In this document: piece by piece, positions 29,634 to 36,413 of the stretch
How the letters are laid out: each line of letters starts with the position of its first letter
How positions within the stretch are numbered: position 1 is the stretch's first letter
Assembly: GCA_963707905.1 (NCBI GenBank)
Contig: CAVPSA010000020.1
Location: forward strand, 71,265-135,264
Length of the DNA stretch: 64,000 nucleotides
Reading direction: 5' to 3'
Source of the DNA: DASXKD01 sp963707905
GTDB lineage: Bacteria; Actinomycetota; Actinomycetes; Streptosporangiales; Streptosporangiaceae
Notes under the pieces: generated by a model
Seen by the model: only the letters and a program-made list of their open reading frames with translations
The model's database searches: none
What the model was told of the DNA's origin: nothing
Translations under genes and position numbers: made by a program

Positions 29634-29680
29634 TGTCACGCACATCAGGACCTTGGCATGACAGATGTCACGGTTGTCAC
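29634..29680. promoter_or_regulatory. Cluster of TGTCAC sites upstream of the exporter operon
   Basis: TGTCAC occurs at 29634, 29667 and 29675, and TGACAGATGTCA at 29659-29670 is a 12-bp palindrome. The cluster begins 35 bp upstream of the ATPase start. It is a candidate operator for the LuxR-type regulator encoded in the same operon. Confidence 0.4.
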
Positions 29681-29827
29681 AGTCCTCGCAGGCCAGGGGG
29701 CCGCGCATGTCCCCGTGTGGCCCCACGGCAGGGTGCGAATGCGTCATGATGGGCGGGTCGCCCGGACGGGCGGCAGCGCCGGCCCCCCCACCCGGACCGG
29801 GGCAAACCCCCTTCCTCAGGAGCAACC

Positions 29828-30442
29828 GTGCTGATCATCTGGGGCATTCGGGTGTTCTTCCGCACCACCGGTCAGGGACTGTTCCACTGCCCGCGCTGCG
29901 GCGGCGACCGGCGGTACCGGCGCCGCGCCGGGCGGCGCTTCCTCACCCTGTTCTTCCTCCCGGTCATCCCGCTGACCAGGGCCGGTGAGCACGTGCAGTG
30001 CACCACCTGCCGGGCCCGCTACCATGTCGGCGCGCTCCGGGCGCCCACGGCCGCGCAGATGCAGGCCGCGCTGCCCGCGGGCATGCGCGCCGCTGCGGCC
30101 ACCATGCTCCGGGCGGGCGACCAGGACTGCTTCCCGGCACGGCACCGGGCGATCCAGGCGATCACCGGCGCCGGGGCACAGGGCTACGGCGACGCCGCCC
30201 TCGACGCCGACCTGGCCGAGCCCGACCGCGCCTGGGCGCCGGCCCTGACCCAGGTGGGCGCCCAGCTTGCCGTTCCGGCCCGGGAGTGGTTCCTCGCCGA
30301 GGTGGTCCGGATCGGGATGGCCGACGGCCCGCTCACCGGGGCCGAGCGTGCGGCCGCGCACGCGGTCGGCGCGGGCCTGGGCATGACCCTGGCCCAGGTT
30401 CTCGGCGTCATCACGCTCACCGAGCGCGCCAGCGCCGAGTAA
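29828..30442 (+). CDS. Zinc-ribbon protein with TerB-like C-terminal region
   Basis: The N-terminal 80 residues hold a zinc ribbon (FHCPRCGGDRRYRRR ... VQCTTCRARY) split by a short hydrophobic segment FLTLFFLPVIPLT, a layout seen in small actinobacterial zinc-ribbon proteins. The C-terminal 75 residues (WFLAEVVRIGMADGPLTGAERAAAHAVGAGLGMTLAQVLGVITL) look like a TerB/DjlA-type helical domain, with the acidic patch ADGPLTGAE. No enzymatic motif is visible. The start is GTG at 29828 with AGGAG 5 bp upstream. It is transcribed away from the ABC operon and is a single gene. Confidence 0.75.
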   Translation: MLIIWGIRVFFRTTGQGLFHCPRCGGDRRYRRRAGRRFLTLFFLPVIPLTRAGEHVQCTTCRARYHVGALRAPTAAQMQAALPAGMRAAAATMLRAGDQDCFPARHRAIQAITGAGAQGYGDAALDADLAEPDRAWAPALTQVGAQLAVPAREWFLAEVVRIGMADGPLTGAERAAAHAVGAGLGMTLAQVLGVITLTERASAE

Positions 30443-30536
30443 CCCCGGCTCGGACTCGGTTACCAGAGCAACCGCGGTGCCACTGAATCTCCGTACGGCG
30501 CTGGCGTGACGGCCCACGCTCAGCACGGCCGTCGTG

Positions 30537-30599
30537 ATGTCTGATAGCCTCTTGCCCGTGCGCGGACTGCTGCTTAGCTGCCGCGGCGGGGCCCGATAA
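30537..30599 (+). CDS. leuA leader peptide
   Basis: A short frame that ends with Arg-Gly-Leu-Leu-Leu-Ser-Cys-Arg-Gly-Gly-Ala-Arg and stops at TAA 30597-30599. Three consecutive leucine codons (CTG CTG CTT at 30567-30575) are placed just before a stable hairpin and 73 bp before leuA. This is the design of a ribosome-mediated attenuator: stalling at scarce leucyl-tRNA would change downstream folding. Either ATG 30537 (20 residues) or GTG 30558 (13 residues) can be the start; TGATAG at 30542-30547 could instead be a -10 box, which would favour the GTG. Confidence 0.7.
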   Translation: MSDSLLPVRGLLLSCRGGAR

Positions 30600-30619
30600 G
30601 GCCGGCTCCCTCGCCGCGG
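30581..30619 (+). promoter_or_regulatory. leuA attenuator hairpin
   Basis: CCGCGGCG (30581-30588) and CGCCGCGG (30612-30619) form a perfect 8-bp stem that begins inside the leader peptide, only 5 bp after its leucine codons. A ribosome stalled on those codons would cover the left arm, so leucine starvation could prevent the hairpin and allow read-through into leuA. Confidence 0.6.
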
Positions 30620-30671
30620 GGTTGCGCGTTGCCGTCGGCTACCCGCCCGATTCGAGGGAGCAGTTCCGCAA

Positions 30672-32378
30672 ATGCGAGTACAACAGACGCCTAGTGGCAT
30701 GCCCTGCCACCGCTATGCCGCGTTCCGCCCGGTACGCCTGCCGGACCGGACGTGGCCCGGCAAGACGATCACCGCCGCACCCCGCTGGCTGTCCACCGAC
30801 CTGCGCGACGGTAACCAGGCGCTGATCGACCCGATGAGCCCAGCCCGCAAGCGCAGCATGTTCGACCTGCTGGTGCGGATGGGGTACAAGGAGATCGAGG
30901 TCGGGTTCCCTTCGGCGAGCCAGGCCGACTTCGACTTCGTCCGCAGCCTGATCGAAGACGACGTCATCCCGGACGACGTGCAGATCTCGGTGCTCACCCA
31001 GGCGCGGGACGAGCTGATCGAGCGGACCGTGCGGTCCCTGGCCGGCGCGCCGCGGGCCACCGTGCACCTGTACAACGCGACGGCGCCGGTGTTCCGGCGG
31101 GTCGTGTTCGGCATCGGCCGCGAGGAATGCCGCGACCTGGCGGCCGACGGGGCACGGTCGGTAGTCAAGTACGCCGAGCAGTACCTGGACGGCTGCGACT
31201 TCGGGTTCGAGTACTCGCCAGAGATCTTCATGGACACCGAGCTGGACTTCGCCGCCGAGGTCTGCGAGGCGGTCATGGACGTCTGGCAGCCAGGCCCGGA
31301 CCGGGAGATCATCCTCAACCTGCCGTGCACGGTCGAGCGGTCCACCCCCAACGTGTACGCCGACCAGATCGAGTGGATGAGCCGCAACCTGTCCCGGCGG
31401 GCACACGTGTGCCTGTCGGTGCACACCCACAACGACCGCGGCACCGCGGTCGCCGACGCGGAGCTGGCCGTGCTGGCCGGGGCGGACCGGGTGGAGGGCT
31501 GCCTGTTCGGCAACGGCGAGCGGACCGGCAACGTGTGCCTGGTCACCATGGGCATGAACCTGTTCAGCCAGGGCATCGACCCAATGATCAACTTCTCGGA
31601 CATCGACGAGATCAGGCGCACGGTCGAGTACTGCAACCAGCTGCCGGTGCACCCGCGCCACCCCTACGCCGGCGACCTGGTCTACACCGCGTTCTCCGGG
31701 TCCCACCAGGACGCCATCAAGAAGGGGTTCGAGGCGCACGAGGCCGCCGCCGCTGCCTCGGGCACCGACCTGGCCGCGCAGCCCTGGGAGGTTCCGTACC
31801 TGCCCATCGACCCGCGCGACGTCGGGCGCACCTACGAGGCCGTGATCAGGGTCAACTCCCAGTCCGGCAAGGGCGGGGTGGCCTACATCATGAAGGCCGG
31901 GCACCAGATGGACCTGCCGCGGCGGCTGCAGATCGAGTTCTCCCGGGTGGTCCAGGCGCGCACCGACGCCGAGGGCGGCGAGGTCACCCCGGCGCAGATG
32001 TGGGAGGCGTTCTCGGCCGAGTACCTGAGCGCCGGCCGGGTCGCGCTGCAGGCGCACCACACCTCCTCGGTGGTGGCTGCCAAGGACGCGCTGACCGTGG
32101 AGGTCAGCGTGGACGGCGAAGGCCGGCAGATCGAGGGCGCGGGCAACGGGCCGATCTCCGCGTTCTGCGACGCGCTCGGCTCGATCGGCGTCGAGGTGCG
32201 GGTGCTCGACTACACCGAGCACGCCCTGTCCGCGGGCAGCGACGCCCAGGCCGCCGCGTACGTGGAGTGCGAGGTGAGCGGCCAGACGCTGTGGGGCGTC
32301 GGCGTGGACACCAACACGGTGACCGCGTCGCTCAAGGCGGTCCTGTCCGCGGTGAACCGGGTGGGCGCCAGCGGTTAG
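30672..32378 (+). CDS. leuA: 2-isopropylmalate synthase
   Basis: First committed enzyme of leucine synthesis; condenses acetyl-CoA with 2-ketoisovalerate. The HMGL-like TIM barrel has WLSTDLRDGNQALIDPM, GYKEIEVGFPSASQADFDFVR, the metal motif HTHNDRGTAVADAELAVLAGADRVEGCLFGNGERTGN and the linker GKGGVAYIMK. A C-terminal regulatory LeuA domain for leucine feedback covers about residues 435-565. 568 residues, the long actinobacterial form. ATG at 30672, with GGAG about 10 bp upstream. The leader peptide and hairpin before it indicate attenuation in addition to allosteric control. Confidence 0.97.
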   Translation: MRVQQTPSGMPCHRYAAFRPVRLPDRTWPGKTITAAPRWLSTDLRDGNQALIDPMSPARKRSMFDLLVRMGYKEIEVGFPSASQADFDFVRSLIEDDVIPDDVQISVLTQARDELIERTVRSLAGAPRATVHLYNATAPVFRRVVFGIGREECRDLAADGARSVVKYAEQYLDGCDFGFEYSPEIFMDTELDFAAEVCEAVMDVWQPGPDREIILNLPCTVERSTPNVYADQIEWMSRNLSRRAHVCLSVHTHNDRGTAVADAELAVLAGADRVEGCLFGNGERTGNVCLVTMGMNLFSQGIDPMINFSDIDEIRRTVEYCNQLPVHPRHPYAGDLVYTAFSGSHQDAIKKGFEAHEAAAAASGTDLAAQPWEVPYLPIDPRDVGRTYEAVIRVNSQSGKGGVAYIMKAGHQMDLPRRLQIEFSRVVQARTDAEGGEVTPAQMWEAFSAEYLSAGRVALQAHHTSSVVAAKDALTVEVSVDGEGRQIEGAGNGPISAFCDALGSIGVEVRVLDYTEHALSAGSDAQAAAYVECEVSGQTLWGVGVDTNTVTASLKAVLSAVNRVGASG

Positions 32379-32446
32379 CCGCCGGTCCCGCTCGCCGGCG
32401 CACGGGCCGGGTGCCCCGCCCTGGCGTGTCACGCCGCGATACGCCG

Positions 32447-32518
32447 GGCCCGGGCTACCCGGGCCGGTCGGCAAACCCCCGTACGGGGCGGCCCGCCGGG
32501 CGCGCCGACGCCCGGCGG
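32447..32518 (+). terminator. Two G/C-rich hairpins between leuA and recO
   Basis: GGCCCGGG-CTA-CCCGGGCC at 32447-32465 and CCGCCGGGC-N8-GCCCGGCGG at 32493-32518 are perfect stems of 8 and 9 bp in a 150-bp non-coding stretch. They probably end the leuA transcript before recO. Confidence 0.6.
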
Positions 32519-32546
32519 TGTCCGTGTCATGCGCGAGAATGGCGGG

Positions 32547-33323
32547 GTGGGCCTGTACCGGGATGACGGGATCGTGCTGCGCACTCAGGATCTGGGTGAG
32601 GCAGACCGGATCATCACCGTGCTCACCCGGCGGACCGGGCGGATCCGCGCCGTCGGCAAGGGCGTGCGCCGCACCAAGTCGCGGTTCGGGGCCCGGCTGG
32701 AACCGTTCACGCACGTCGACCTGCTGCTGTATGAGGGCAGGTCGCTGGACATCGTCACCCAGGCGGACTCACTGCGGGCCTACGGGGAACCGCTCATCTC
32801 GGACTACCCCCGCTACACCGCCGGCGTGGCGATGCTGGAGACCGCGGAGCGCTTCACCGCCGAGGAGCGCCAGCCCGCTCAGCGGCAGTTCCTGCTGATG
32901 GTCGGCGGGCTGCGCGCGCTCGGGGAGGGGGAGCACAGCCCGCGCCTGGTGCTCGACGCGTTCCTGCTGCGCTCGCTCGCGGTCGCCGGGTACGCGCCCG
33001 CGCTGGAGGAGTGCGCGGTGTGCGGCTCACCGGGGGGGCCGGCGGTGACGGGGGATAGTGAAGGGGGAGCGGGGGGTGGGGGGCTGCGCGCGTTTGCCAT
33101 CGCGGCGGGCGGCCTGACCTGCCGGTCCTGCAGGCCGGCCGGGGCAGCGACCCCGTCCGGGCACACGGTCGCCCTGATGGGCGCGCTGCTGCGGGGCGAC
33201 TGGGCGCTCGCGGACGCGTCGCTGCCGCGCCACCAGGTAGAGTGCAGCGGCCTGGTGGCCGCCTACCTGCAGTGGCACCTGGAGCACTCCATCCGCTCGC
33301 TCCGGCACGTGGAGCATGTGTGA
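32547..33323 (+). CDS. recO: DNA repair protein RecO
   Basis: Recombination mediator that helps load RecA in gap repair together with RecR and RecF. The N-terminal OB fold is clear (YRDDGIVLRTQDLGEADRIITVLTRRTGRIRAVGKGVRRTKSRFGARLEPF), followed by a helical domain and a zinc finger (ECAVCG ... LTCRSC) interrupted by a Gly-rich insertion of about 25 residues. I favour the GTG at 32547, giving the conserved start M-G-L-Y-R-D-D-G; an ATG at 32529 would add six residues. recO-uppS adjacency is standard in actinomycetes. Confidence 0.93.
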   Translation: MGLYRDDGIVLRTQDLGEADRIITVLTRRTGRIRAVGKGVRRTKSRFGARLEPFTHVDLLLYEGRSLDIVTQADSLRAYGEPLISDYPRYTAGVAMLETAERFTAEERQPAQRQFLLMVGGLRALGEGEHSPRLVLDAFLLRSLAVAGYAPALEECAVCGSPGGPAVTGDSEGGAGGGGLRAFAIAAGGLTCRSCRPAGAATPSGHTVALMGALLRGDWALADASLPRHQVECSGLVAAYLQWHLEHSIRSLRHVEHV

Positions 33324-33343
33324 GGGACTGGTGAGGAGACGGC

Positions 33344-34234
33344 ATGAGTCGCCCGGGCGGTGACCGGCGGGGGGCGCGGCCGGTGCGGGGGACGCGGCCG
33401 GTGCGGCCGCCGGACCCGCATCCCGGCGGCGCCCGGCCACCGGCCATCCCGGCCGAACTGGTGCCCCGGCACGTCGCGCTGGTCATGGACGGCAACGGCC
33501 GCTGGGCCAAGCAGCGCGGCCTGCCCAGGACCGAGGGCCACAAGCGGGGCGAGTACTCCCTCTTCGACGTGATCATGGGCGCGATAGAGCTGGGCATCCC
33601 CTACCTGTCCGCGTACGCGTTCTCCACCGAGAACTGGCGGCGCTCCCCGGACGAGGTGCGCTTCCTCATGGGGTTCAACAGGGACGTCATCCGCCGCCGC
33701 CGCGACCAGCTGCACGAGATGGGTGTCCGGGTCCGGTGGGCGGGGCGCCGCCCGCGGCTGTGGCGCAGCGTCATCTCCGAGCTTGAGGACGCCGAACGGA
33801 TGACCGCGGGCAACTCGGTGCTGACCTTGCAGTTCTGCGTGAACTACGGTGGCCGCTCGGAAATCGCCGATGCCGCCGCCAGGCTTGCGGCCGACGCCGT
33901 GGCGGGCCGGATCAGGCCTGAGCGCATCGACGAGAAGATGCTCGCCCGGTACCTGGACGAGCCCGATATTCCCGACGTGGACCTGTTCGTCCGGTCCTCC
34001 GGTGAGCAGCGGCTGTCCAACTTCCTGATCTGGCAGTCGGCCTACGCGGAACTGGTGTTCCTCGACACGCTGTTTCCCGATTTCGACCGGCGCCATCTGT
34101 GGCGGGCCTGCGAGATCTACGCCAGCCGGGACCGCAGGTACGGCGGCGCCGTGCCGAACTCCCTGCCCGCGCTACCGAACGGCCTGGATCCCCGCGACCA
34201 CGAGCATGCTGGCGACCGCGGCAACGCGCAGTAG
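33344..34234 (+). CDS. uppS: Isoprenyl transferase (undecaprenyl diphosphate synthase family)
   Basis: cis-Prenyltransferase making the polyprenyl carrier for cell-wall synthesis. Catalytic block VALVMDGNGRWAKQRGLPRTEGHKRG (Asp49), then AYAFSTENWRRSPDEV, VNYGGRSEIADA and RSSGEQRLSNFLIWQSAYAELVF. A Pro/Arg-rich N-terminal extension of about 40 residues precedes the domain. 296 residues. ATG at 33344 lies 20 bp after recO. The last 63 bp overlap the convergent DUF6703 gene, and the C-terminal tail after PNGLDPRDHEH is not conserved. Confidence 0.94.
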   Translation: MSRPGGDRRGARPVRGTRPVRPPDPHPGGARPPAIPAELVPRHVALVMDGNGRWAKQRGLPRTEGHKRGEYSLFDVIMGAIELGIPYLSAYAFSTENWRRSPDEVRFLMGFNRDVIRRRRDQLHEMGVRVRWAGRRPRLWRSVISELEDAERMTAGNSVLTLQFCVNYGGRSEIADAAARLAADAVAGRIRPERIDEKMLARYLDEPDIPDVDLFVRSSGEQRLSNFLIWQSAYAELVFLDTLFPDFDRRHLWRACEIYASRDRRYGGAVPNSLPALPNGLDPRDHEHAGDRGNAQ

Positions 34235-34531
34235 CCGCCCGCCCAGGGTCAGCCTGGGCCACGACACCGCGGCAAGCCAGCCGAGGAAGGCCGCCACCAG
34301 GACGAGGGCCACGGCCCCGATCCATCCGGGCACCGCCAGCCCGGTGATGAGCAGCGCGGCCAGCAGCAACGGGACCACCCAGACCGGTAGCTGGTGCAGC
34401 AGCACCAACGGCCGCGCGCTGGACTGCTCCAGCGTGCGCCGGGTGTCGCTCGCTCCGGGAGTGTAGAGCGAGGTACCCCGGGGCAGCGGCCGCACCTTTC
34501 CCCGCTGCGGCCTGCCCCTTTGGCCTGTCAT
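34172..34531 (-). CDS. DUF6703-like small membrane protein
   Basis: About 119 residues with a basic N-terminus (RGRPQRGKVRPLPRGTSLYTPGASDTRRTLEQSSARPLVLL) and two or three membrane helices (LPVWVVPLLLAALLITGLAVPGWIGAVALVLVAAFLGWLAAVSW). This resembles small actinobacterial proteins labelled DUF6703 that sit near uppS. Function is unknown. ATG at 34531 has GGAGG 8 bp upstream; the in-frame stretch above it has no protein-like features. It overlaps the end of uppS on the other strand. Confidence 0.7.
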   Translation of the reverse strand: MTGQRGRPQRGKVRPLPRGTSLYTPGASDTRRTLEQSSARPLVLLHQLPVWVVPLLLAALLITGLAVPGWIGAVALVLVAAFLGWLAAVSWPRLTLGGRLLRVAAVASMLVVAGIQAVR

Positions 34532-34790
34532 CTGGTCATCCTCCCGCCTGCCGCCCGCGTCGCAGGCGCTGGCAATCCCGTCAAATATACGGCCAATGGC
34601 CGCGTGACGAAGGAACGCGGCCATTGGCCATCGGGGGGTTCCAGGGGGGTCGCCCACCCGGGCTAACACGGTCCCGGCGCAGTTTCACCCGCAACGGGTG
34701 AGCTGACTGCCCGTTATCGCGGGCACAGGGCCGGCCGTGAGCTCCCACACTCACGGCGGGTGTGGTGTGTTCGCCTTCGGGGGAATTCGG

Positions 34791-36306
34791 ATGCGACGCG
34801 TAGCCACTGTGCTGATGGTTGTTGGATGCACTCTCGCGGGAGCCCCGGCCGGGGCGGCCGTGACACCGGCCGGGGGGGCCGTGGCACCGGCCGGGGGGGC
34901 CGTGGCACCGGCCGGTCAACGGGCGGCGCTGGCCAGGACGGCGGCGGGCGGGACGAAAGTGGTCGCCTTCGCCGGGTACACGATCGACGTCCCGGCGGGC
35001 TGGCCGGTCTACCGGCTGGCCCGCGACCCGTACCGGTGCATCCGGTACGACCAGAACGCGGTCTACCTGGGCCAGCCCGGCGCCGACCAGCAGTGCCCGG
35101 CGCACCTGGCCGGCCGGGTCGCCACGCTGAGCCTGGCAACGGCCCACCTCACGGCGTCCGAGCGGCGCCAGCTGCCCGCCCGGGGCGTGGTCGCCTGGGA
35201 CTCGGCGGACCATGCGATGGGCGCGCTGCTGCCCCGCCATGCGCTGCGCATCGCCGCCACCTACGGCGCCGCGACGGGCCAGATCAAGGGCATCCTGGCC
35301 ACGCTGCGCTGGGCCGCCACCGGGCAGCCGGCCGCCACGGCGCTGGTCCGGGGGGCACTGCCGGCGCTGGCGCAGGGGGCACTGCCGGCGCCGGTACCGG
35401 GGGCACTGCCGGCGCCGGTACGGGGGGCACTTGCCACAGGGACCGCTGGCCGGGCTGTCAGGGGCCGGCCGCCAGGCCGCGCCGCAGGCCGGCCTGGCGG
35501 CGGCGGGTGCGGGCCTGCTGCCCGGCCAGCCAGCTCACGGGCGCCATCACCACCGGCACCACAAATGCCATCACCGGTGCTGCCATCACCGGCTCTGCCA
35601 TCCCAGGTGGCTCAGGATGCCGGTCAAGGGCATGGACACGTGCACCGCGCCGTCGCTGCGGGCAATGCGGGCCTGGCACCACGCGTTCAAGGCCGCCGCC
35701 ATCTATCTCGGCGGCCCGGAGGCGGCGTGCGGATGGGGCAACCTGTCGGCGGCCTGGATCCGGGCCAGCGTGCGGATGGGCTGGGCGATGATCCCGGCCT
35801 ACGTCGGCCCGCAGGCGCCGTGCACCAGCTTCCGGGTGCGGATCCGGGCCGGCCGGGCGGAATGGCAGGGCCGGGCCTCGGCCCGTAACGCGATCCGCCT
35901 GGCCCAGCTCCTCGGCATGCACCGCGGGGCCGTGCTGTACGACGACATGGAGGCCTACCGCCCGCACCATGGCCGGTGCAGCCGCCCGGTGGTGGCCTTC
36001 CTCGACGGCTGGACCAGGGAACTGCACGCACGCGGGTACCGCTCCGGTGTGTACTCGAGCGCCTCGGCGGCCGCCCGGGACCTGGGCCGCTACCGGCACG
36101 TCTACGGCCACCCGGTCGCCCGGCCCAACTCGCTGTGGTTCGCCCTCTGGGACGGGCGGCGCAACCTGCGCGGCACGCCCTACGTCCGGAAAACCTGGTG
36201 GCACGCGCACCGGATCAAGCAGTACAAGGGGGCGCGGCACCGGCGGATCGGTGGCATCAGGCTCAGCTTCGACTCCGACCTGGTCGACGGCGCCGTCTAC
36301 CGCTGA
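34791..36306 (+). pseudogene. Secreted DUF1906 (glycoside hydrolase-like) protein, frameshifted in a repeat linker
   Basis: A signal peptide (MRRVATVLMVVGCTLAGAPAGA) is followed by an AVTPAGGAVAPAGG repeat from a 21-bp unit at about 34862-34915. A first domain of about 150 residues follows (VVAFAGYTIDVPAGWPVYRLARDPYRCIRYDQNAVYLG), which I do not recognise. A Gly-Ala-Leu-Pro repeat linker comes next. An extra T at 35431/35432 shifts the frame. Without it the protein continues through a His-rich linker (HHHRHHKCHHRCCHH) into a DUF1906 domain (GMDTCTAPSLRAMRAW ... MIPAYVGPQ ... GAVLYDDMEAY ... GVYSS ... IKQYKG ... FDSDLVDGAVY). DUF1906 is a TIM-barrel domain of exported proteins such as mycobacterial Rv2525c. 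ATG at 34791 with GGGGGA upstream. Confidence 0.78.
35339..35436 (+). repeat. Tandem Gly-Ala-Leu-Pro-coding repeats
   Basis: Four imperfect copies of a unit read as GGGGCACTGCCGGCGCCGGTA, with 27- and 30-base spacing. The last copy has CACTTGCC where the others have CACTGCC; this extra T breaks the frame of the DUF1906 gene. Confidence 0.7.
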
Positions 36307-36353
36307 CCCGAGCCCCTCGGCCCGCGCCGCCGCCCCGCCGCCCAGCCGGGCGG

Positions 36354-36403
36354 GATGATCATGGGGATGTGGCCCACCGACGGGCCACATCCCCATGATC
36401 ATC
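36354..36403. repeat. Long intergenic hairpin with TGATCATGG core, copy 2
   Basis: A perfect 22-bp stem (36354-36375 with 36382-36403) and a 6-nt loop, exactly between the convergent DUF1906 and penicillin acylase genes. The outer part of the stem, TGATCATGG, is shared with the hairpins at 23237 and 49052; the inner part (GGATGTGGCCC) is not. It probably terminates both transcripts. Confidence 0.85.
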
Positions 36404-36413
36404 AGTCGCTTTC

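Noticed and set aside
34862..34915. A CRISPR array
   Set aside because: The 21-bp repeats are contiguous and encode an Ala/Pro/Gly linker; there are no spacers.
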